This document shows positions 21,294-32,459 of a DNA stretch of 60,000 nt, in pieces. The DNA comes from Branchiostoma floridae. Its lineage: Eukaryota > Chordata > Leptocardii > Amphioxiformes > Branchiostomatidae. A program made the translations under genes and the position numbers. A model generated the notes under the pieces. That model saw nothing but the letters and a program-made list of their open reading frames with translations, did not search any database and was not told the DNA's origin. Within the stretch, counting starts at the first letter, position 1. The number at the start of each line of letters is the position of its first letter. The stretch spans positions 16,664,776 to 16,724,775 of the forward strand of contig NC_049991.1 in the NCBI RefSeq assembly GCF_000003815.2, given 5' to 3'.

Positions 21294-24006
21294 TAGGGGG
21301 TTCCATTTGTTCGATATGGCGTTCGACAGGATCGGTCCATTCCCTCCCTTGTTATGTAAAGGCGGCTTGCAACAACCAGGCCTGTGGCAACCTGGCCGAT
21401 GGGCTTACTGATTACATCGAGGATAGTCTGTAACTTTGCGGCGCCGAGCCAAGACTTTTGTTGCCATTGATGAGACAAGTGGACAATTCTTTAGCAACCA
21501 GACTTGATCATGTTCGATGCATTGTGTAAAGAAGGGCTTGCTGGTTCCATTAGCAAATGATCAGCTTTGAAGTATACGCCAAGTAGGCTTAAATAGAAGC
21601 TCCCGGCAGATATTCTGCAATCAGTAAAAAGTAGGTTGTCGCATAGCAACCAGACCTTTTGACTACAGACATGTCATTGGGGTTACTGTTGTAGCCTGCA
21701 CCATCCTAGCAATTCTGCACCACGGCAGGTAAGGCGAGTTACAGCCTAAAATGCTTGTTTTTAGCAGGCATCAGTGGGTTGTCCACTGCATTGCCTCGTT
21801 GCAATTTCAATGAAATAAAAGTGATACAAAACAAAAAATATTGCACTTTTAACCTTTGTGGTCATTGATTCACCAACACAAATTGGTTAAAGCTTATTTT
21901 CCGGTGTCCACAGTCGTTATGACTATCAAAAGCTGACCTCACTTTTTTTGTTGTGAAATTCAAATTCTAAAGATATTCCATGGCTTCTGCTGTCATTCTG
22001 GCAATTTCCCGCTGCTTCTAAGATTTGACAGGTGGATGATAATAATATGTGTAAAGTCTGCCCAATATGGACTTCTATACCACCACAAAAGGCAGGTTTA
22101 ATTTACACAACGCTGCGCTTTTCCATCCTTTCTTTTAGTATGTTGAGTAACGATTCTTCCATTCTATTGATAATTTCAGTCAAGCTGACCTAACGGTGGG
22201 AATACAGTATCCTTAAAACAATATCCAACCGGCTCCCGGTAGATCCGTTCAGAGGTAGATCTGTTCACAAAATAGATACCCGGCATGTCGTTTGAATTAG
22301 TTGAGTAGTCTAGACGATGATTATTTTTCCGTGCCTTATTCGGCATCACATGGGCTTTGAAGTTTGTTTTGCGAGCTGCTACAAAGAACCGTATTAATTG
22401 GAATAGTCTATGAATAAACGACGCCCGTTGTAACAAAAACCGCATCCCTGTACGTGTGGAAAGCAACCAGAGGACATGGCTGCTATACTCGATACTATAA
22501 GTAGTAGCAAGACAACCACATGAACTCCAGTCCAACGGCAACGGACCAGTTCAACCTCATCTGGGCTGACGTCAGGAGTGGGCCAAATGTGCCTGGGAGT
22601 ATGTACCCCCAACCGTTATAGTTAGAGTCGAGAAGTGTTAACTGTATTACCGCTGATCCACAGACAGGAAGGCTCTTCAAACACCTCTTGTGGTTTAATA
22701 TACTAGTATTTTTTTCACTGTGTTGTCCATGAATTGTTACAAATCATCCTCAAATACACAGCAGTGTATCATAAATCCAATTAGGTCACCATATTGACTT
22801 AATTCTATGGATGACTTCCTCTGGAGACCCGAAGACTGATGCGCGAGGGCGAAAAATAAAAATCCTGAGAACAATGCTGCTAAACCACAGGACTAAACAT
22901 CCAGTCCATTCTTTCAAAGACTTCAGTAAGACTGTAAGAGACAATCGCCACCGTTGTGAATAATGTTTTTATTGTCATTCTTGAGAGGGACCATGTTCCA
23001 CCTTACCCTGGAGAGCAGATCCTCTGGCAAGCATAAAATTCAGGGATGCTATTGGGTCATATGTGGCCACAGTGTTCGGGGGGGGGGGGCAGCGATGCGC
23101 GCGTGGCTGTCATCCACGAGTCAGTGCGGCCTTATGTGAAGACAGCTCGGATCTTTAGGCCTGGCATAGACATTGTGACGTAAATCTAAATGAACCTAAA
23201 TCTCAACAATCTAAGCACATGTACTGGTCGTAGTTCAATATATGGAAAATAAATAGATTAAAGCGAATTTCAACAAATCAAAAATGAATAGACAAGATTG
23301 ATATTCTCTAGCCCAGGAACAATCGTCTCCATCCACAGGTCCCACAATAGTACAAGGTTACATGGCAGTACAACAAACTTGGGTTGTCGGAATTGTCACC
23401 TGCTCGATTGTTTCAGTAGAAGCTGCACGACTTCCCCTATCGGGCTACAGCGGAAGAGTGCGATTTACGTTCCTGTCGGACGCGAGGAAATACTAGGAAA
23501 TTGAGAAAAGCTTTCTGGGAACTAGGAATCATTAACTATTCTTGATCGGCGCAAGTCACGACCTTTACGGATAGATTAGCCGAGAAGATATAGCAAGTGA
23601 ACCCACCTGTTTAAAAAGGGATTCGTGTGGCTGTCGTTCAAATATGTACAGGAGAGGCTGACCCTGTAGTATGGCGTTGAAGTACGAATCAATCAAAAGG
23701 TGTGCTTTGCATGAAAATTATTTTGCAGTTGTGTAATCAGCTGACGGTGCGGACTGTTGTTTAAAGTCCAGTCATATAAGATGTCCCATCGATACTTCGA
23801 TCTTTGTACCGCATCCGGCTATACTATTTGTGTACGTGTGGCCGTATCGTAAACATGCGCGAACCCTGCTACTACTGGGCGAAAGAAAAGCCGGATTGTA
23901 TATTGAATGTTCTTTATATGGCACTTTGTTTTTCCCTAACGCCTCAGTGTGTTCCATGAATGCCGAATGGGTGCCAGACCGAGTGTTTTATCCCTACAAG
24001 TTCGTC

Positions 24007-24028
24007 ACACACACACACACACAGACAC

Positions 24029-24071
<43 letters not shown>

Positions 24072-24122
24072 CTCTCTCTCACAAACACACACACACACAC
24101 TGACTCACACACGCGCACACAC
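24007..24122 (+). repeat. (CA)n microsatellite with CT interruption
   Basis: Long CA runs interrupted by gaca, cgca and a (CT)n stretch near 24068-24080. It creates spurious His-Thr open frames. Confidence 0.95.
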
Positions 24123-24517
24123 ATCTCCGTCCAATAAAACACACTGTCGGTTCAGTGTTTATTATCATCTTCGAGTAAACATTCAGCCGGACATAAAGGT
24201 TATGTCTGGTTCTTTAAATAGCCGAGGATTGTTGATATTGGGCATGCTGTTAGACACTTGTCGCACGATATTGATATTAGAGATAAGGCGCGTGGAAGGA
24301 ACGCTGTCTGACGCCAGATAATGGGAGAGGTTGGACCGGTAGGGAGCGTCCATTTTCCGTCGTATCAGGATGGTGAAACCCCGGACTTGACGGTCGCTCA
24401 AGGTCAATGCTTCTGAAAAATCTGTGCTTTGAGTCTTTGGCTGACCACGCCGGCTCAAAGCCACAGACCTCTTCATTAAAAGATTCGGTCCCGATGCGTA
24501 CATAAACTTGCACTTAA

Positions 24518-24555
24518 TGGTTGGGGGTGGGGGGGTGGGGGTGGGGAGGGGGATT
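24518..24555 (+). other. G-quadruplex-capable tract
   Basis: Runs gggggtgggggggtgggggt followed by ggggaggggg. Confidence 0.6.
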
Positions 24556-26940
24556 CAATCGTCCGCAGACCACCCCCGGTCAGAACTACGTGCAAACAAT
24601 TAGTACAAACAATTGCTTGACAACTATTTTCGTTTCAAACCCGTCTCGGTGAGATCAATGGGAACCGATCCACACCTTTGTACTTTGCCGACAAAAATTG
24701 ACATGGTGATTTTATCACTTTTCGAGCCATTAAGCGTATGGTACGACTTGGTAAAGTGGCGTCTGTTATTGATTTCAAAATTTAGACACTAGGTTTAACT
24801 TTGAGACTTAAGTTTTGAATCCTAATGGAAGCAACAACTCGCCAATCTAATCCAATCGTGGGAACCTATCTAAAAACCACATGCGACCTCGTTTAATTGA
24901 AATGGCAGGCCAGTTGACCCACTTGTGTGTCCCTGCATGCGGTTGTAACGAAGAACAAAGGACAGTGGCAGACCGGTTCCCGTGGTACTTACCATCCCTT
25001 TGTGTTCTGTAGTTGACTGGAGTTGTGGTTTTGTAGATCACCGGCTGTTATGCTAAAGTGTGCGTAGCAGTCACGTGTAATCAGTAAACTCCTCGGCGTA
25101 CCATTCTCCATTGAACTAGCCAATGTGCTAGCCCGTGTGACTAGCATGCTAAACGATTATGAAGGGTTGGGTGGTAACCTGTAGCACAATTTTGATCATA
25201 TAATAGACGACAAAACGCCTCCAGCTACCAGACACTGTGACCTGTCGTTTACCCCCCTCTGTCATAGACAAAGGAGGTTTATGGAACCTTCTTGTACACA
25301 AGCCGGATACTGTGCAGTACTACTATAAGCTATATATAACGTGCGCCCTCGGGAGACGTGAAATCATTCCGGACAGGCCAGGAGATGCCCAAGGGTATTA
25401 GTTCTACCAAGGAGGTTATACGAGCTGAAACAAGGCTCAAAGTGGGCTCTGTTAATTACAACTTCGCCCTCCCTCTGGGTTTGGCCTTTTGACCAGCCTG
25501 CAGTGGTTGGAATGTCATTCCACTGCGAGCATTATGTCTACATCGGTGGCTAATTAGTAAATACCTTTCGATGAGGCCCAGCTACGATAAAAAAAGATCT
25601 AAAAACAGCCAATCGCCTTTTGGCTTGTCCCACTCAGAACCCGACGTGTGAGAAAAATGAATACGAGTAGCCACCTTGTCTGGAGCCGGGACATTTTGCA
25701 CGTGCATTTGACTTGTCCAGGGACTGTTCATTGATAGTTGTTTAAGGCACCCAATCGGTCATTGACAACGGTAGGTCCCTGCTGCTCTGTGAGCACGTAC
25801 GCCACAGAACGAGAACGACTGGGCTGGTGTGTGTGTCGGTTAAACCGGCTTTGGAGTTACAGAAAGACCCACCCCCCGTGGGTCTTTAGGGCCTCTGGAT
25901 CTCCCTTGTCTGTGTGTCTGGCCGGTTGAACAGGCCTGAGGGGCCACGCAAAGTTAGTATTTTACACATACCTATTATAGCACCTGGCACACTTCCGTCA
26001 ATACGTGTGGTGTTTAATGTGTCTGACAGTGTTGCTCTCAGAAGAAAAACACCTACACGCTGTGTAAATCGGATTGGGTCGATGGTGAGTCATTTTGAGC
26101 AAAAGACAGGCGGTCTTGCAGGGATTTGAGGCCGATGGAAACACCAAGCAAAGGAAATAGATCCAAGGAGGTTGAAAGATAGATCTAAGACCTGGCGGAC
26201 TTCCTTAGAATCAAACCGCAAAGCAGAAAAGCGGACCCACAAAGCCCTTCTAAAAGGAATTCACAGCCATAGGTTCTTGTCACATGTGTCCCGTCGTGAA
26301 CTCTTGATAAGGTAGGTCATGGGAGTAATCACCCACTCAAGATCTGTCAGACTCTGACTGATCTGTTTTCTTGGCTGCCGCGGTTCTTGGTTGCATGCGA
26401 CACCCTGCCATCCTGGCGGGGGCACCAAAGGGCCAAATTTCCTTCCCAAAAAATGTTAGTACTGTGAACGGTTTAGAGTTTCATCACAGGCCAGGAAACT
26501 CCCAGACGATGCTTTGTGTTCAACTCAAGTTCCATCTAATCAATTCAGGTCACGTCCTGTATGCTGTTGTACAGTATGTAATACAGTATGGTATGTGCTA
26601 GGTATGTGCACGTGCAATGGAGTCGGTTGTACCAAGAAGGTTTTATCATGAAAACTTCGTTGATGGAACCATTCCTCCTTGCTTGTACATGGTAGTGCAT
26701 TGTTCTCTCCGACGACACTCCCCCCTCCCACCAAATACCAGACAAATGCCACCCCCTCCCCTGGCATGCATTCACGAATGATCCCCAACTGGATGAATTT
26801 CAAACCAAAAAGAAACAGACCATAATTCGCAGTCTACGCGTGTGCCTGGATTGTTTGTCTGCGATGGTTTCCGGCTGTTTTCGAGTAAAAATCATGAAGC
26901 GCCGTTTCTACTCACCCATTGTCGGGCACCTCATGCCGCG

Positions 26941-27089
26941 GCAGACGTCACCTGTGCAAACAACATTCGACGTTCCGCGCAACTTGAGGAGGGGAGGTCA
27001 AAATCAAAATGGCGGAAGAAGTCGCTGTTCTGGGATTAAAAGCCTGGGAGGTCGAAAATTTGCATAAACATCTAGCCGAGAACCAATGA
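26941..27089 (+). promoter_or_regulatory. Promoter-like patch with short ORF
   Basis: CpG-containing stretch with gacgtcacc (CRE-like half site), then aaaATGGCGGAAG, which reads as overlapping YY1-like and ETS-like (cggaag) sites. The ATG at 27009 opens a 26-codon frame, MAEEVAVLGLKAWEVENLHK and six more residues, then TGA at 27087. No good donor follows. It could be a start site of an unlinked transcript, a small peptide gene, or a stray first exon. Confidence 0.3.
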
Positions 27090-29643
27090 AATGCTAGCAT
27101 ATCGGTTCTTCAAACAAGGGGGCATGGAAGTGTGGCAAGGGGTTCCGTGGTGGGAGAGGTAATTTATTGACATTAGGTTTGGGTGCAGCCAGATGTTATT
27201 GCAATTTCGCAACATGTGTGTATTTTCTTCATTTGATTATTTTATTATAATTAAGCCAAAGTTTTGGAGGGAAAAACATGTGAGGAAAAAAACGCCGAGT
27301 CCACGATTTATATTACTTAGTAATTTTATAATATGATGGCCTTCATAAAACGACGCGTGTTTGCTTCTAGAACGGTTGAATCGATTGCTCACTCAACCAT
27401 GTGTATACCATGTACCAGCCGCGTGTTCCCACGACATCATATGACCCTCAGACCACAGCAGATGGCGATGATGTGCTGACTTTCTTTGCTTTGGTCCTCC
27501 CCCTCCGAAGCTCCCATGGGAATAGGACCGGATGGATTACTGGGCTTGACTAGGGCTTGACCAGCCAGAAAGTTAAATATCGGGTGTATTTGCAGCGAGT
27601 AGGTAACCATTTTTTAAGTAATAAGGCTACTTCACGTGATCGATGCACCTCCTCGAACAACGGAAGCCCGGTTTACGTCCCTTCCGAAAGACGAATTCGT
27701 CATATGGAAATGTGTGGCAGATACTCAGTATTGACCATCGAGTAAAGATACATTTCTGCCAGGGCATCTGACTGACATTAAACCATTAATAAGGAATTCA
27801 AAGCATCTGGAATGCCAGCTGGAATGTCTGCCCGGGCACGACAAGTCTTTGTTCCTCTTTGCTTGCCCCAAAGGCGTGGGCACAAATTACTACATAAGTA
27901 TGGGTTACAGCCTCTTTCTCTAGAGGTCTCCTTTTATCTAATCTAAAGAAATCAATGAAAATCTACTATCACCCATTACCATAAGTAACGGTTTGTCCCC
28001 TCTAGACGCATATACCATTTGAATGAATGCTAGCTGTATCAACATCTCAGCGACGAAACCCAGCTGGCGTGGTCGAGGGTCTTTCAATCATGTTCACAAT
28101 TTTGGAAATTCCCTGCTGGTTAACAAAGGATAAAGAGTGATTTTAGGTTCCTCGTCACGGCTCATTCCGTACGCCCTATTATTAAAGAACCGGTTCAACC
28201 ACAGATAAAATGCTACTGAATTCGGCACGACCCTTTCGGGGCCCCTCGCCAGATCCACACGGCTGCACACCATTCACACGCTATTGACGCAGCTGGAATT
28301 TCTGGCGCGCAGCCAAGCAGTCGCCTAGCTGATTGTTTGCCAACGTGTACCGTGTAGCTGGCAGCAGCTCATTGGCTGGCGCCTTTGGCTTTGATGCTGG
28401 CTGGCATCTTGCAACCTGGTCACCATTCTCCGCTCGGGTCGGCTTACGGGTGTTTTTAGTCTGCTGTCAAAAGCATCGGCCTGTTTCTGTCAGAGTCTGA
28501 TCGAGTTGGTCTGATTACCGTAGCTGCCAGAGGGGTTTCAGCTGGCCTTTTGAGTTTACGCCGCCAGCGACTGACAGTATGCAAACATTATTTAGTTAAA
28601 CCCAACCCCGTAAAATTCTCCCCGACCTGCGCAAACTGGGTGGCCGGCTATACTCCGTAGAGATAGCGGCGAGATCCCGATGACATGGCTACCAGGCTAG
28701 GCGTCTAGCACTGACACAGGCTACATCCTAGTCATGACTCATGCATGAAAAATACATGTCGTTCAACAGGCTGGGGAACACTATTTGGCAAACACCCTTG
28801 GGATCTGATGTAATAGGGGGACCATCCGCTCGATTTCCTGTCACGTTATGGGCCACGTGCTTGGCCGCAACCGGGCAGGCATTCTGTGACAGTGTTGATT
28901 TGAGGCATCTGACTTTAGACCATAACATCAACAATGCAGAGAACTCTGCTGGCTCAGCTTCTTTATCTGTCAGGGGAGATCCTCCAATGTATGCGGGGTT
29001 TTTTTTATTGATGTATGTTTTGCGAGGGGTCAGTGACCTTTGTAGATGACGATTCACATAGATTTAATTTTATTTACACAATATCTGTAAGATGTGTTTT
29101 GATTAGTCGTACATCAAAAGAACAGTTCTAACGAAACATGCAGTAGTTACCTCATTTGTAAACGTATCACCCATCGTGCGAAAAAAAAAAACAAGCGGTT
29201 CAATCCACGTACCGCCGTGCCGTGTAGACACATGATTACATCTGTGGCTCAAAATATGAGACGCCTCGGCCATGATGCATGCATTCCAGTCACGTTTGTT
29301 TTCGGTTGGCGTTGAAATATCAGACGAGGGACGCATCATTTGCCACGCTGAAGGTCGAATAGAGGACAGTACAAACATGTGCACGGAGGGGCGATGAGGA
29401 ATGGATTCGATCCACAGAAAAGTCGTCATGATTTCAAACAGACACGGGAGACCCTTAAATTTCAACACTTGCTGGACACTCCAACTCTAGACATTAAATG
29501 GCACATCCCTGGATGGCCAAGTGAATGTCCTAGATCGATATTATAGCAGTGCATGGTTGCCATGAAATTACAGTCATTTTTCTTCAACCTAGAAAATGAT
29601 ATTTGATTAGATTAGATTTAGAAACTAGAGTTCGGCGACCTCA

Positions 29644-31463
29644 TACCTCCATGAAAATTTAGAGCTTTCGTAAATTTCATGCAATTGACTAACACATTAA
29701 GATAATGTATGCATGGTGTTGTTCATCATTGACTAACGTACACATGTCACAATTATCAAATTCCCATAATCGATCATTAAAGACCATGCAGGTGTGCCCT
29801 GGGCAAAGCACTAAGGAAGTACTCCCTACTGTGACCATCCCAGCAGCTAGAGTGGTGAATTGACCCCTATAAATACATAAACTAATAAACATCCCAGACT
29901 GTCTACACGCTGGAAACAAAGTCAGGGACAGATTAGCATAAAATACTGGTCAAAAATTCAAATTTTTTTCTCTACTGGTTTTCAAGGAAACACTATCTAA
30001 CCCTGCAGAATGATCCAGATAGTTGTAACAAAGTTACATAATCGAGGTCCAAATAACAGCGACTTTCAAATATTGGGAAACCAACCTTGTGTTCAAATTG
30101 AAACTTTCAACTCTGCTTTGCCAACTTTGTATCAAAGTGTCTTTTTGTATCTACAACACATGATTGCAACTTGAAGATCTTCCTTATAACTGAATTAGCT
30201 CTGATATTTATGTGTCTAATATGGCTAATAATGTGGTGTCTATTTGTAAGTGTACCAACAGGGGCTATGTAGACTGTACATGTAACTGTCAGTTATGTCT
30301 CAGAGTAGCAGAGTAAGACAAGCCAGCATTTTCATTGCTTTATTTTCTGGGTTAGGTGAAGCTTTATGTATAATCATACTTTAATACCTAATGTAGTATC
30401 CTATTATCAAAATTGAATTGAAAATAAACTTGTGTTGGTCAGCGGTCTCAGCCAGCCTTCCCCGATGTGAACTCCACCTCAGTCAACAGAAGACTGAGCT
30501 CTAGTAGTTTACGTTAGCCGAATTTATTGGGTGGTTTTATAGTACGGGGTTGGTCTTTAAGCGGTTTTGCAATTTTTACATAAATTATGCAAATACGTTC
30601 CTCATTACCATATTTGGTATCTGCTTATATTCTACCTATCATAATTAACATGTGTTACATTTATTGAAGTCCAGTTATTGCAAACAATGGAATTATACGA
30701 TTTCTTCATTAATTATGCAAAGTAAGTCCTCATTTGCATAACATGCATATCATTATGAACATCTTTGCCTAAGGTACCCGCATGCCCAATATGATGCCAA
30801 TCCGTCAATCCTTTCTGCAGTTATCCTCATTGGAATGTGTTGACAAAAATGCCCCTGCAGTTCCGAAATTAAATGTTAGGGGGCTGAAACTTGCCCCACT
30901 TTGTCATGACACTGAAAGCTATCTACCACCCAAATGTCAAGACCATATCACGTCCGGGACAAGAGATACATAGGAAAAACTGCTATGATAGAATATTGTT
31001 CTTAATTATGCAAATGTAATATAATTTTGCATAATTAGAAATTCATTTTGTACAACATTGCCAGAGGTACCTACATACCAAAAATCATGAAAATCCGTTG
31101 TTCCCTTCTTGAGTTATCGTCTCCAGAAGTTTTTGACAAAAATGCCCCTGCTATCCCAAAACTAGACGCTAGGGGGACCAAACTGATGTCACTTATTTCT
31201 GAGCGCAAGAGCTATCTAACACATAAAAATTGGGACCATAGCTTGTTCAGAACACGAGATAGCAAACCCGGAAGTTGCGCTGCAGTACCAAGGGAAACCG
31301 CTAGGGGGCCCAAAATCTAATCACTTCCAGCTTTCACCACACCCCACCAACACACCAAGTATAAAACTAATCCATCCAGCCGTTCCTGAGTTATCTTGTT
31401 GACAGACACACAGACACACAAACGCAGGGTAAAATATAACCTCCATGACATTTCATGGAGGTA
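29644..31463 (+). mobile_element. 1.8-kb repeat element bounded by inverted 'tacctccatgaaa'
   Basis: Left end tacctccatgaaa, right end tttcatggaggta, 13-bp perfect inverted repeats. The right part contains two diverged copies of a 270-300-bp module (about 30770-30970 and 31068-31330), each with 'gttatc..gacaaaaatgcccctgc..ctaggggg'. It ends in a (acagacacacagac)-type tract and 'taacctccatgac'. No transposase frame; non-autonomous. Outer limits are inferred from the TIRs. Confidence 0.55.
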
Positions 31464-31730
31464 ACTACCCTCGGCACTAGACATGAGCCATGTTTTCAGC
31501 CTGGTAATCATACCACCTGGGGCTCCTTGGCACGTCTATGGTATACTGGAAATTTTTCACCCACCCACCCACTTATTCAGGTCATTCGCCCACGCCGGGA
31601 AATTTTGACGGGGTTGGTTTCAATCAAGCCCCTATCTCACTGTGCCGAGGTGCTGTTGAGGTACCATGCCCGTAGCCAGGAATTTGGTTGGGGGGTTCTT
31701 TTTAGTACTTGAGGGACCATCGAGCGGCGT

Positions 31731-32315
31731 GAGCTGCCTAGGGGGACCTTCTGAAACGCTATTTCCTGCATTTTGACAGGCAAAATTTGCTGGACAAGTT
31801 TAATGGAAGTACTATTGAAATACACAAGGCTTTCGGGGCGTAAGTCTTTTTTCACCATGTCCGACCAAATGCGTGAGGTCCGGGAAAATTTTGAAATCTG
31901 GACCCTCTGAAAATGTATTTCCCGCATTTTGAGGGACACATTTTGTAGCCTGACTTAGCTAAATCTAATGACATTTCTCTTACAGAAAAATTCTTTTGAG
32001 GTCGACGCCCCCCCCCCCCCTCCCAACATATTTTCACCATGTCTAGCACCGGAGGCGTTTGCTGTCGCAAGGGAAATCTTTAATCTGGACCCTCTAAAAC
32101 GCCATTTCCTGCATTTTCCGGGGCAAAGTTTGCTGCTAAACTATTAAAGCTAAGTCCAATAGATTTTTTTGTTAATCAGATAGGTTTTTGAGGGCGACGC
32201 ACCCACCACATCATGTTCACCATGTCCGCCCCCGAGGCCGCAAGCTTTGGAGGAGGTCCAGGAAATTTGAAATCTGGACCCTCTGAAATGCTATTTTCCT
32301 GTACTTTATGGGGGC
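31731..32315 (+). repeat. Four diverged internal modules of the 31.7-kb element
   Basis: Module cores at about 31740, 31895, 32080 and 32270 (gaccttctgaaacg, ggaccctctgaaaatg, ggaccctctaaaacg, ggaccctctgaaatg). Spacing is about 155-190 bases. Confidence 0.75.
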
Positions 32316-32390
32316 AAATTCTGCTGATAGACTCACTATCTTGGACATGAAAAAGTGGACCTTTCAGTGTCAAAAAGCGGACCTTTGAGC

Positions 32391-32420
32391 GTGTGTGTGT
32401 GTGTGGGGGGGGGGGGGGGT
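32391..32420 (+). repeat. (GT)n followed by long G run
   Basis: gtgtgtgtgtgtgtg and then about 14 G. It lies inside the right end of the 31.7-kb element. Confidence 0.9.
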
Positions 32421-32459
32421 TCTTCTGCACCTCCCGAACACCCCCTGGCTACGGGCATG

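Larger units (their letters stand above)
19313..29643. other. Gene-poor intergenic region
   Basis: About 10 kb with no reading frame I can tie to a family. It holds small hairpins (20385-20415, 21238-21293), a repeat-like tail near 20532-20567 (gacgaaggctacaacctgt), microsatellites at 24 kb and the promoter-like patch near 27.0 kb. Several stretches (for example 28.2-28.6 kb) are GC-balanced and complex enough to be regulatory, but this cannot be judged without comparison. Confidence 0.5.
31665..32459 (+). mobile_element. 795-bp non-autonomous DNA transposon with 5-bp target duplication
   Basis: Starts catgcccgtagccagg and ends cctggctacgggcatg, 16-bp perfect TIRs. It is flanked by ggtac on both sides (31660-31664, 32460-32464). 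The interior has four diverged modules with 'ctggaccctctgaaa..ttcctgcatttt' and 'ttcaccatgtc'. No coding frame. Confidence 0.85.

Noticed and set aside
22176-22541. 121-codon minus-strand frame
   Set aside because: No domain, signal peptide or convincing splice sites; mixed composition as expected by chance.
23830-24321. 163-codon open frame rich in His and Thr
   Set aside because: It is a translated (CA)n microsatellite with flanks; no domain and no splice context.
29103-29468. 121-codon minus-strand frame
   Set aside because: No recognisable protein feature and no neighbouring exon.
31048-31320. 90-codon plus-strand frame
   Set aside because: It is part of a repeat-element module that is also present in diverged form at 30.8 kb; treated as repeat sequence.
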